The notes beneath the pieces are model-generated. The model did no database searches. It was not told the DNA's origin and was given only the letters and a program-made list of their open reading frames with translations. Below, in pieces: positions 22,529 to 36,314 of a stretch of 64,000 nucleotides of DNA. The position numbers were made by a program, and so were the translations under genes. Within the stretch, counting starts at the first letter, position 1. Every line of letters begins with the position of its first letter. Origin of the DNA: Oscheius dolichura (Eukaryota > Nematoda > Chromadorea > Rhabditida > Rhabditidae); NCBI GenBank assembly GCA_932521035.1, contig OW051494.1, positions 4,326,001 through 4,390,000 of the forward strand. Direction: 5' to 3'.

Positions 22529-24462
22529 ATGGGTGGTAAAAAATGTTCAAAGATGCGAAGATTCTTTTCCAAAGTGAAAGGGGTGAGATACATTTGAGTT
22601 TTCACAACTTTATCAGAAAATAACTACACTGAAGAAGAAGAGCCCTGGGAAACGTTCGACAGAAGAATCTCTGGAGAAGGAATCGGAGGAGGACGAGTTC
22701 TTGCTGGAGAAATGGGCTGTCTGCTGTTTTAATTCTAAACTTGTGGCGGACTCCGGCCAGCTGAACCTGGTCTTTTCCCCGGTCACCACTCTCAGCGCCT
22801 ACATCGCCCTGACTGTCGCCCTTCCCAGAGCCGGCCGTCATTCTCTCAAGTCCGTTTTCGCACTCGGAGCCAAGCAGGTGGCCTTCTTCACCGGCCAATT
22901 GAAGGCAATTCCGCCGCTGAAGATGAGCGAGGCCTTCTTTTTCCTGCGGCTGATCACCGACAAGGACGGCGGTCTCGTTCAGAACAGCTACATGAAGATG
23001 ATCGGCGACTATTTCGGCCCTTACGTAAGTCTGGCCCATTTCGAAATGACCGCCGCCTTTTGAGACGATCGTCAGCGTCAGTCCCCCGGAGATTCCTCGC
23101 TACATCTCCGAGCTGACGGGCGATCTGCTGAGCATCTCGGCGGCGAGGGCCGGCCGCACGACGGGGTTCTGTCCGGCTGTGGTGAAGGCGAAATGGGACG
23201 GGCAGGTGGGGCGGGACAGGGGCCGCCGGGGAAAGAGACTTTTTCAGGCGGACAGGTCGATCAGCGCCCCCTTCGCCGTCGGCTACGGGAAGAGGCAGAC
23301 CCAGTCGTTTTTCCCGTTGAAGACCCCGGCCAGTTCCGTCAGCAGGGCCGGCTTCGAGGTGGGTGCCCCGGCCGGTGGCTGACCTCCGTTCCAGGCCTGG
23401 TCGATCCCCCTCACCACGGCATCCGGACGGTCGTTTACCCTTGTCCTGCTGCGTCCTCACCTCACCGGCGGCCTGTTGGAGATGAAGAAACGGATGACGG
23501 CCGACCAGCTCTGGGATCTATTCGTGGCCCTCGACGAGGAAGAGGAAAACGAACACTGTCTCCTTCTGCCCAACTGTTCGGTTACGGTCAGCGATGACAT
23601 TTGGGCCAGGTGGAGCAAAAACTACCGTAAGTAATGAAACGGGCCATGCTAAAGGAGCTTTTTGGCCAGGCCTTGCCTGACACACATGGCGCAGAGGCAG
23701 AGGGCGCGCGCCACAGTGAAAACGAGTCGGGTTCGATCCCACGGGTGGGCAGTGATGAATTTCGTGTGATGTCCGAGATTAGGGAAAGCGCGTGGCCTGA
23801 ACAAGGCCGAACCCAACGTGGCTCCCCTAATCAGAAGAGGGATAAGTCGCACAATGTCTGAGCTATTTTGCATAACGTTATTTTTTCTACTTTTTCTTGT
23901 TCAGCGCCTTTCGGCAAGTTGAAAGAAGCGTCTCCAATGCCTCCCCTCCATCATTTCTGGCATACTGCTGTGTTCTCCATGAGTTCCCGAGGAGTCGGCT
24001 TTAGCTTGGCGAAAACGCGCCCTCAATCACCCAAACCCGGATGTCTGTCTTCTGAGGGGACCTCCTCCACACGAACAGCATACTCGGCTCGCTTTGACAG
24101 CCCTTTCTTCTTCTTCGTCAATCTCGAGGTGCCACAATGACCGTTCACCATAAAATTCCGTTCAGAACCACATAACCCTCCTCTCTGGCTGCTATTTCGG
24201 ATCGCCCTCTCCTCCTCGAAGTAGCATTTCCATAAAACTGCCGAAGGCTATTCGGATGAAGGCCCCTCCGGGATCAGAGAAGAGCAAGACGAGGAAAAGC
24301 CGAGAAAAAGTAAAGAATGCTTTGAAAAGGGCTACGAGACAGCGACACTTCTTCCGGAAGATGGCTGCCGTGACAAAGAGAAAGATCAAATCGTGTAGTA
24401 GCCGCTCCCTGAAGATGAGACGTCTGACTGTGTCTGGAGCACCCAAGCCGCCTAAAACCTGA
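22529..24462 (+). CDS. Intracellular serpin with basic C-terminal extension
   Basis: Serpin fold without a signal peptide. It begins MGGKKCSKMRRFFSKVKG; Gly2 with Cys6 and basic residues could support N-myristoylation. Core motifs: LNLVFSPVTTLSAYIALTVA (helix B region), RYISELTGDLLS, FCPAVVKAKWDGQV (the usual VNAIYFKGxW strand), ADRSISAPFAVGYGKRQTQS, and RFDSPFFFFV followed by NHITLLSGCYFGSP (the PFxFxI / ILFxG end). The reactive-loop hinge reads SRGVGFSLAKTRPQ rather than the Ala-rich inhibitory consensus, so protease inhibition is doubtful. A Lys/Arg-rich tail of about 70 residues follows. The intron at 23627-23904 holds a SINE-like insert. GC-rich against AT-rich neighbours. Confidence 0.75.
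23680..23870 (+). mobile_element. tRNA-derived SINE-like insertion in serpin intron
   Basis: An A-box-like TGGCGCAGAGG (23687-23697) and a B-box GGTTCGATCC (23730-23739) are spaced as in a tRNA gene, but the arms do not fold into a full tRNA and about 110 bp of unrelated sequence follows. It is on the same strand as the serpin. End points are approximate; no clear target duplication was found. Confidence 0.5.
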
Positions 24463-24795
24463 TTCACCAAAAATGGACTATACCCTGCTCAATAAATCAT
24501 AAACTCGATCTGCATAGTTTTGTACCGAAAGGAGGCATCCTTTACCGGCTACAGTACCCTTTACTTCATCTATGATTTTTTTCTTGTCTTCAGATTTACA
24601 CAATAAATTATGCATATTTTATTTTCCTTAAAACTTATAAAACAGGCCCGTGTTAATAAAGAGACCACACCCACTATCACAAGAACCGAGACAATTATCA
24701 CAATATTACAAGGGGAACCTAAAATGACGACGACCAAAGCCCCTGCCGAAACTGAAAGACAATGCGGCGTTCGTTAAGAGTGGAAGAAAGACTGA
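24463..24795. other. Spacer between convergent serpin and arfaptin genes
   Basis: AT-rich 3' flank of both genes, with AATAAA near 24,490 on the plus strand. On the minus strand an open stretch (about 24,755-24,575) without an ATG would encode a hydrophobic segment IVIIVSVLVIVGVVSLL; I cannot support it as a gene. Confidence 0.35.
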
Positions 24796-26091
24796 TTATT
24801 GAAGAAGAAACGAGTTCTGGGAAGATTGAAGCGCCTCTAATTCTCTCACAGAACTAGCAAGTAGTTGCGCATTTCCACTGAAATAAGCGCACAGAGCTGT
24901 CTGTAACTTCTCCAGCTGACGGGACATCACTCCAACACGGTTTTCTTCGAGAAGGCGCAGCTTAACCTAAACAGTTAACGCTGATGGGACTACTTTAACC
25001 TGAACCAACCCGCACATCCGACTTGAGCTGCTCATACTTTTCACGGTGAAGTTCTGCGTTTGCTTGTGCTTCTTGGATAGAAGTTGGAGAAGCTGTTGAG
25101 AGCGACGTAAGGTTTGCCAATTCGTTACGCCGTACATCGAATTCAATCCGAGCCTAAGTAAATTTTTGTTTTGTAACTAAGCAAACATACTCCTTCGGTA
25201 GAATATATGGTATCCAATGTATCAGTGATTGTTTTTGCATGTAGAGTTTCCATAGAAGATAGGAAATATCGAAGACAATTATCCAATGATGTAGCATGTT
25301 CTCCCACCTTCCGCATCGATTCGGATGTAGTTCCACAAACAGACTGCAACGCAAGCAATTTAAAGAAAAGCTCATGTTTGTCTCACCCTCAGACTATCTT
25401 CTTTCAAGGATAGTTGGTAAAGGCTTTCTCCTAGAAGCTTTTCGGCGGCAGAGAGCTGGTTCAAGGCTTGGCTGAATTGCCGCGAAGCCGAAAACACCGC
25501 TCCATAGCGACGATGAAGATCCTTTAAATTTTCACAGAGTTGCTCGAATTCCGGATCAACCGTTTTATCAACCTACAATTACAAGTAGTGAACACCATAA
25601 AAGGATGTAGTTACCTTTCCCATATGTTCAAGCAACTGTTGTTTCGAATTCTTGAAGGTCCCAATCGTCCATTTCTTTAGCTGATCTACTTTCGCTGTAA
25701 CTTGTGCCATGTCTACGCTAAAAACAGTTTAGTATCCGAGATATCTTACTTAGTCACGGCATCAGGAAGTTTTATGGATCCAGGAATTTTAGCTGTCGTT
25801 TCAGATGGAGAGGAATCTGAAATATTCTACAGTATATGCCAAATAGGTTGGAACCATCAGAATTAAAGCAGCCTAAACACATGTGGATTGCGCAGAGAGC
25901 TGTGTGAATAGCACAAGCGACAAGGATTGGCAAGTGCTATGCAAATATTTTGGATAGCGCAAAATGTAAAAAAATTACACTGCATCACCTTCAGTTTTTT
26001 TAATATGCAAACGTGGTTTACCTTGTTGTGCCGTATCATTTTGCTTCGCTCGTGAAGGTTCAAATATGTCGCCTCCGCTTTCCGGCATCAT
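24796..26091 (-). CDS. Arfaptin (AH/BAR domain protein)
   Basis: Arfaptins are banana-shaped dimers that bind Arl1/Arf/Rac GTPases and curved Golgi membranes. From 26091 the protein reads [20 protein letters not shown], a linker with [18 protein letters not shown], then the AH domain: [86 protein letters not shown] helices and the diagnostic [20 protein letters not shown] with [10 protein letters not shown]. It ends NSFLLQ at 24796. The length matches arfaptin without long extensions. A 3' splice site (TTTAG) lies directly before the ATG. Confidence 0.88.
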
Positions 26092-26710
26092 CTAAACTGA
26101 GTTCATATAAATAAAAAATTCATAAACGGACAAAGATATGAAAAGCAGTTTGACTTTCAAATATCAATAAATTGTTGTTACGGACAAAGTAAATTTATGT
26201 ACATATGGGAATAAAAAAATGAGAACAAAGACAACAAAAATTACCTGAAAAAAAATGAAGGAAATGAAATAAGAAGGGATTCAAAAGGCAACAATATGTA
26301 CATGCGCCTAGGGGAGAGTAAAGCCTCTAACAAATATAATATATGTAACGTTAACTTTGCACTCGGGTTTCACTGTTGGGCAGTAGCACTAAACAATCAC
26401 ATCACAGAACATTTACTATTTTGAGGCTGCGACGTTTTTGGATTCCTTGGATTCTTACTTTGACGGAGTTCATCGATGCGACTAAGCGTAAGGTTGAATA
26501 TTTCGCTCACTTTCTGAAAAAAAAAACACTTCTATAGTAGTGATTGCTGAACCTATGTAGGCATCGTCATGGGACGCAAATACGAAATAAATTATATATC
26601 AAATTTCCATCTTTTCTTTTCGTTAGTATATTTCTTTCAGGTTACTTTTCTTACTTCTGTCGTATATTTCTAATTTGTATTATTTATAGATCTAAGCCAA
26701 ACTTTTGCCT
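26092..26710. other. Divergent promoter region between arfaptin and AN1 gene
   Basis: AT-rich. One stretch on the minus strand (about 26,513-26,450) sits behind a TTTTTTCAG acceptor and reads KVSEIFNLTLSRIDELRQSK before a GTAAG donor. It may be an upstream exon of arfaptin or of an unrecognised gene, but the frame into the MMPES exon does not fit. Confidence 0.35.
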
Positions 26711-27757
26711 ATGGCTGAACTACTCCACATAGGCGAACGATGTCACGCATGTAACCAACTAGGTTTGATTTATGTTATATTGTACAGCATAATTTTTTTT
26801 GAAGATTTTCTGCCATTGAAATGCAAGAATTGTAGCCTGTTTTTTTGTCGGTTCCACAGTCGTCATGACCAACATAATTGTGAAGAGACAACCCTCAAAG
26901 TACGATTGCTTTGTTTTATCTGCTTTTACACAGAAAAATTCAGATATCAAATAATTTGGACACCATCAGCGCAGATAAGAAAGAACCTATGTATAATTAT
27001 AAATGTTCCAAATCCGGATGCCAAAAAAGGGAGCTAGTCTCTATTAAATGTGTTGAATGCAATAGGGAGTTCTGTATACTCCACAGACATCCTATGGATC
27101 ATATTTGTGATAATCCTGTTCTGGTATCTCAAAGCGTGCAGCATGACCGTTCAGTAAGAACACCTGCCGATAAGTATTTAGGTTTAGATAACGAAAAAAA
27201 TAGACACAGCCGGTGTAAGCACGAAAGAACCTATTTATAATTACAAATGTTCAAAGTTTGGATGTAAAAAAGCAGAAGCAGTTCCGGTTAAGTGTTCAGA
27301 ATGCAAAAGGGAGTTCTGTGTGATCCACAAACATCCGATGTATCACATTTGTGATAGCCCTGCTCTGGTATCTCAAGGCGTACAGCATGACCGCCCAGTA
27401 AGAATGTCTACTGATAAGCTTTTATATTTAGATAACGAAAAAATTGGACACAGCCGGCGTAAAGACGAAAGAGCGTATTTATAATTACAAATGCTCAAAA
27501 CCTGGATGCAAAGAAAGTGGGCCATTTTCTATTAGATGTTCAGAGTGCAAAAGAGAGTTCTGTGTATTCCACAAACATCATATGGACCACGTCTGTGATA
27601 AGAAAAAGTAAGTTTTGTGGAAGTATATTTTAACTAATTTTTTAGACGCCGGCAGATTCAGACTATACTTAGACGTTATCCTAACTGTAATTGCATGGAA
27701 AATGATTTTAAAACAAAGCCAATAAAGAAAAGATTCCAATGTTGTATTATTTGTTAA
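26711..27757 (+). CDS. AN1 zinc-finger protein (ZFAND2/AIRAP-like) with four AN1 fingers and CaaX tail
   Basis: ZFAND2-type proteins work with p97 and the proteasome in handling defective proteins. The first finger is MAELLHIGERCHACNQL with LPLKCKNCSLFFC and HNCE. The second (YNYKCSKSGCQKRELVSIKC, FCILHRHPMDHIC) is followed by two further copies of the same exon. Copies are separated by introns from GTATCTCAA to TTTAG (about 27,128-27,190 and 27,369-27,432), which restore frame as ITKKIDTAGV and ITKKLDTAGV; reading straight through gives false stops. The last exon ends KRFQCCIIC: CIIC fits a CaaX prenylation motif, as in prenylated ZFAND2B. Usual family members have two AN1 domains, so four is unusual. 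Confidence 0.85.
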
Positions 27758-27799
27758 CCTGTCAAATCTACCAACTGCCACTTACTGTGTCAAGCTATT

Positions 27800-28540
27800 T
27801 CATTGATCAAAAATAAATAGTTTAACCTTTGAACAAGTTTTAAAAAAATAGTAGCGCAGCATTGGACTTACACAGTCATTTTCCTTTGCAGATATCTCTA
27901 AAAACTCAGCGCCCCAAGAAGCAGCGAGCTTTTTTGCCCTATCAGTAGAAACACTGCGCCTCGACTCCAAATCCAACTTGTTTCCTATGAGAACAATGGG
28001 AATTCTGAAACGATACTTAGTGTAAGATAAATTAATGTGCGATAAAATGTTTGACCGGGAAAAAACCACAATCTTAATTACTTACTTACTATCTCCAGCA
28101 CTCTCGAGAATTTTATCATAGATTGTTTCGACCATTTTAAATCTAAAAACTCTTGTTGAAAAATGTGACTGCTTACGAATAATCGTCATCGATAGCGTAT
28201 ACAAGGACATATCCATCAATTCCTACTGCACAACTGTGAGGGAAAACAGAATATTCTTGTTGCCCAGCACTGTCTGAATACCGGTAAAAATTATTTAGTT
28301 ACTCACCTGTGATATACAATTTATATTCTTTATTATTATACCTAAAATTCTTTGTGTGCATATCTTCAATCGTTGTATTATAGGATTCAGGAAAGTGTCC
28401 TTGAACAAAACGAAGCGTGATAGAAGATTTACCTGAATATTGAACTAGAGCAAAACCGAACGTAACTTACCAACGCATGGATATCCCATTATCGCTATCT
28501 TACGGGTAATTGGAGGGGGTTTACTATTATTTGAAGTCAT
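27800..28540 (-). CDS. rheb-1: Rheb-like small GTPase, apparently short at the C-terminus
   Basis: Rheb activates TORC1 at lysosomal membranes. From 28540: [21 protein letters not shown]-loop GYPCVGKSS, switch I YNTTIED, G3 as DSAGQ (usually DTAGQ), [15 protein letters not shown]4 NKLD, and G5 ISAKE. After ENDC a GTAAGT donor and TTCAAAG acceptor lead to VKLFIFDQ and a stop at 27800, so the final helix and the CaaX farnesylation box of other Rheb proteins are missing in this model. An unseen alternative last exon could supply them, but only 42 bp separate this stop from the convergent AN1 gene. TTTCAG lies 13 nt before the ATG. Confidence 0.85.
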
Positions 28541-28833
28541 CCTTGAAATATATCTGAAACGTTATATCCTATAGCTAAGAAAATAGAGAGAAAACGGCAG
28601 AAATGAGCGGCACCAAAACCCAATAAGGAGCAAGCAAGTCATGGACTAGTTCCCGCCATATTTGTTTTGAAAATACATTGTCAAATGTTTCAAAGCACAA
28701 TCAGCCCCCACCATACTTTTGGCCATTTCCCTTTTTACGTGATTCTTTTGCTTCAATTATGGTATTTTGTGATATACAATAATGTTACAATATGGACTGA
28801 ATTTGCGACATTTTTTTTCATATTTGTCATAAG
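28541..28833. other. 5' flank of Rheb, up to the hAT insertion
   Basis: AT-rich and without a recognisable gene. Bases 28826-28833 (GTCATAAG) are the left target-site duplication of the adjacent hAT element. Confidence 0.6.
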
Positions 28834-29009
28834 TAGGGATCGGAAAAATAGTTGCAAAAAAATGCCAAAATAGTTACTGAATAGTTACTCAAAACTGGCC
28901 GAAATAGTAGCACAAAACTAGTAAAATAGTTGCGCCAAAAAGCTCAAAAAACCCATAAAATTAATGACACATTTTATTAGAAAACTGTAACAATATATAA
29001 ATAACGGCT

Positions 29010-29372
29010 AACGTTCTCCCTCACCACACCCAAAAACTCACCAAATGCGCCCCGCACTCGAATAATTCGACCTTACTTATTTTTTTACTGTCTATCTTGT
29101 TCAGAATTTTATGGCGGACAAGCTGATATAGGTTATATTCCATAAGAATAAGAAATTGCTGAGATGTAACCCAAAATAGAGTTTTTGAGGTGAACATAGC
29201 GTTTCTCTTGATAACTCAGCAATTTCTTGTTCTTATGGAATATAACCTATATCAGCTTGTCCGCCATAACATTCTGAACAAGATAGACATTAGAAAAATA
29301 AGTAAGGTCGAATTATTTGAGCGCGGCGAGCATTTGGTGAGTTTTTGGGTGCGGTGAGGGAGAACGTTGGCT
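29010..29372. repeat. Long imperfect palindrome inside the hAT element
   Basis: Two arms of about 160 bp (roughly 29010-29172 and 29206-29372) are near-perfect reverse complements around a spacer of about 34 bp. Transcribed, it would form a long hairpin. It could be a foldback element nested in the transposon or an internal inverted duplication. Confidence 0.8.
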
Positions 29373-29399
29373 AAATAACGACAATTACCGAGAACTACT

Positions 29400-29952
29400 T
29401 TACGTTTTATGTACACAGTTGCAAACTAAGTATTTTTCAAGATTCTCAGGCGTAAATCGAGTCCTATTATCGCTTAACACATTTTTGTAGATTGAAAAAG
29501 ATCGTTCTACGTCACATGATTGAAGAGGTGCAAATTTTAAAAGAGCTATTTTTTTAATCCAAATATGCCTTTCTAAGTGTTGATTCATTTGCTTTTTTGA
29601 CAATATTTCTCCAGGAAATTGCGAAAAGGAATATTTGCTGCTAAAAGTGCTTCACAAAGATCTTTAGTAAAAGTATCTAAAGATGAAGATTTCTGTGTAT
29701 TCGCAGTAAGAAAAATTTGTTTCTTTGCGTTTTCTTGTGATTCAACGCGTTTGACGTTGTCTGTATGCTTCTTTGAATTAGCGTGTTGCTTTAAGTGTGT
29801 GACAACACTGCAAGTAACCTAAAAAAATATATACATAATGATGAGAACTCACTTTTTGATCGCATGTGACAAAAGATAATTTTACCATCGGTTGTGAAGA
29901 TGCCCTATTTATATAAAGCTACCCACTGTTGTAAAAGCTTAGACTTAGTCAT
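29400..29952 (-). pseudogene. Degenerate hAT-derived gene (CGGBP1-like N-part, hAT dimerisation end)
   Basis: From 29952: MTKSKLLQQWVALYK, an in-frame stop (29905-29907), then FTTDGKIIFCHM and VVTHLKQHANSKKH, a Cys/His finger typical of hAT and CGGBP1-like proteins. FTKDLCEALLAANIPF follows. After a frameshift near 29,626 comes the hAT C-terminal dimerisation region CDVERSFSIYKNVLSDNRTR and FTPENLEKYL, ending at 29400. The middle of a normal transposase is missing, so this copy is dead. Confidence 0.75.
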
Positions 29953-30390
29953 CTGAACACCTTATAATAAAATTGTTGGTACAAATGACAAAAGAAACTA
30001 TCAAAATGAAAAAAGAACACAAGGATAGGACAAAAAACACAAAAATAAAGGCAACTTATTCATTCGCTGTTTACCGAGCGTTCGGAGAAAGATTGCGATA
30101 GGGGGTTTTCTTTCATTTATAATTTACATTTTCCTTTTACAATTTCACCTCATATTTAACTGCTTTCTGCCATCTAAAAACCACAAGGAACTTGATAATA
30201 CAGACAAGAAATTTGTTTTTACCTTATTATACTTGAAAAAATGATCGGAAAAGCCCAAAATAGTTGAAAATAGTAGATTGGGAAACCCTTTAAAACGCTT
30301 CCTTTTGGCCCAAAACCTATTGTAACATCAATATCTCGCCGAGTACTGTTCAGGAAAAAAATAATTGAAAAACTAAAAATCCAATCCCTA

Positions 30391-30943
30391 GTCATAAGGT
30401 TGCAAAGAACGGAAGAAAATGAAATTTAGAAATCCACATCACTGCGACATGAGATGGTATCTTTTGGCAAAATTCCAACTGCCCTTGCCCACCGTAGTTC
30501 CATTGTCATGAGAATCTTTGTCTGTCCCCCCTGATCGATGTCGGTGGCATTTAAGTTGCTAAGTAACTTTTCTTTTTCTCTTCTTTCGGCTAACGGACCA
30601 GAAATGTTGTTGGAAAAGCTTATCTTCTGGTCTAAGAATTCAACATAAATGCTACTATGTTGCGTTGTAATAATCACATTGCAATCTAGAGCTGAGTGGC
30701 ATAAACCTGTTTTTTAGAAAAGTAATAGCTCAAGTCTTACAATTAGAACCCTAGAAAAATACTTTTACAATTAGCTATTGCTCCCAACCGTGTATATTTC
30801 TATGTAGACACACCCAGTCGCAATAATCGATATGTCTTTTTTGGACGAAACCTTCCACCCATTCGTTTTCTCTGCACATATACTAGTACTTTTTTCATCT
30901 TCTTTATAGCTTTCTTTGGTAATATAATATTGTTTTGTTTTAG
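30391..30943. other. Flank between hAT element and SRPK gene
   Basis: Begins with the right target duplication GTCATAAG. A minus-strand open frame at 30426-30677 has no family match and no splice-consistent continuation. The rest is AT-rich upstream sequence of SRPK. Confidence 0.4.
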
Positions 30944-35103
<4,160 letters not shown>

Positions 35104-35530
35104 CGAGCCCGAACTTATTTTGTATTTTTCTAGAGCTTATTTTTTGCTCTAACGTTTTAACTAACCAATTATTCCTTCTACCAGACCCGGTTCCGTGTAA
35201 CCCGCTGAGGCCTGTGTAGGTGTGTCTACTAGTTCTATCTGCAATTAAATTTATTGCCCCGTTTTGATCTTGTCCCACCAAATAACTAACATTGTATGTG
35301 AACTTTTGTTTGCGTTGATGGGTATTTTTTTGAAAATGGCTATATTCCACTCTTTGGCTATCCACAATTTATTTATTTTACCTGCTGTGACTATTAATAT
35401 TTTCTTTGAAAATGAATTGTGGATTTGCTAGTTGTTCGAAAGTAAGGATTATGAGCTGTTGCAATCAGTTATTTATATTCATTTTCAGCTTTTATAGTAA
35501 CACTTGTGACTTTGTTTTCAGGCCTTTACA
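35104..35530. other. Spacer between SRPK and CHP1
   Basis: AT-rich 3' flank of SRPK and leader of CHP1. TTTTCAG ends at 35521, nine bases before the CHP1 ATG, consistent with a trans-splice acceptor. No exon is seen. Confidence 0.45.
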
Positions 35531-36213
35531 ATGGGAAATAACAGCTCTTTGATGTTAAGAGATGAAGAAATAACAGATATTTCAAGAGAAACATCTTTCA
35601 ATAGAAATCAAATTGTTCGCCTCTACAGCCGGTTCCTGTCCCTGGATAAACGAGGACAAGGCTTCCTCACAAAAGATGACTTTCTTAATGTGCCAGAGTT
35701 AGCCATAAATCCCCTTGGAGAGCGCATAGTAGAAGCTTTTTTTGCTCATGCTGGAGCTAACGGTCAACAACTCAATTTCCGGTTTGTTTCGTTTTATTTG
35801 AATAGTTCGCTTCTTCAGACAGTTCGTCCAAATTCTCGCACAGTTCCAACCGGTCAAAGGAAATAAAAAGAAAGAACTCAAGGAGCAAAAACTAAGATTT
35901 GCTTTTCAGATGTACGATTTGAATCAGAATGGATTCATTACACGGTATGTTATATTAATTTTACTGCTATTGTGAATTTTTTTATGAAACGAAGCTAAAA
36001 TATTTACAACAAAATTATAGAGAAGAATTCAAAGTCATCCTGAACAGTATGGTAGGTGCAAACATTACGGCGGAACAATTGGACAAGATCGCTGAACGGA
36101 CTATTGAAGAAGCGGATATTGATCAAGATGGAAAGATTTCCTTTGAAGATTTTTGCAAAGCTATGGCCAACACTGACATTGAAGAAAAGATGTCGATTCG
36201 TTTCCTCAATTAA
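35531..36213 (+). CDS. Calcineurin B homologous protein 1 (CHP1/p22)
   Basis: Myristoylated EF-hand protein that binds Na+/H+ exchangers and acts in membrane traffic. MGNNSSLMLRDEEI carries an N-myristoylation signal (Gly2, Ser at the permissive position). It matches human CHP1 throughout: FNRNQIVRLYSRFLSLDKR, PELAINPLGERIVEAFF, FAFQMYDLNQNGFITREEF (EF3 loop D-N-N-F-T-E), MVGANITAEQLDKIAERTIE, EEADIDQDGKISFEDF (EF4 loop D-D-D-K-S-E) and the terminal EEKMSIRFLN. The first two EF-hands lack Ca ligands, as in the family. AATAAA lies near 36,258. Confidence 0.95.
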
Positions 36214-36314
36214 TACCCTCCCACGTTGTACATTCCGTGTATTAAACAATTTCAGAGAATAAACAGATTATATTTCAAAACTTTATTCTTGTCTGTTTTT
36301 TCATATCCCAGATA

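Larger units (their letters stand above)
28834..30390. mobile_element. Complete non-autonomous hAT-type DNA transposon (1,557 bp)
   Basis: The ends are short imperfect terminal inverted repeats: TAGGGATCGG at 28834 and, read inwards from 30390, TAGGGATTGG. An exact 8-bp direct repeat GTCATAAG flanks it (28826-28833 and 30391-30398), the target-duplication size of the hAT superfamily. Inside are a broken hAT-derived coding region on the minus strand (29400-29952) and a long palindrome (29010-29372). It sits between Rheb and SRPK and disrupts neither. Confidence 0.85.

Noticed and set aside
23687-23740. A tRNA gene in the serpin intron
   Set aside because: A- and B-boxes are present, but acceptor and anticodon stems do not pair, and about 110 bp of extra sequence follows; a SINE fits better.
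24575-24755. Small single-pass membrane protein on the minus strand
   Set aside because: Hydrophobic stretch but no ATG in frame and no convincing acceptor exon upstream.
26905-27481. AN1 gene as a frameshifted pseudogene
   Set aside because: The apparent stops fall in introns; splicing at GTATCT/TTTAG restores an open frame in both repeats with matching linker residues.
30426-30677. 83-residue minus-strand frame upstream of SRPK
   Set aside because: No family match and no adjoining exons; left unassigned.
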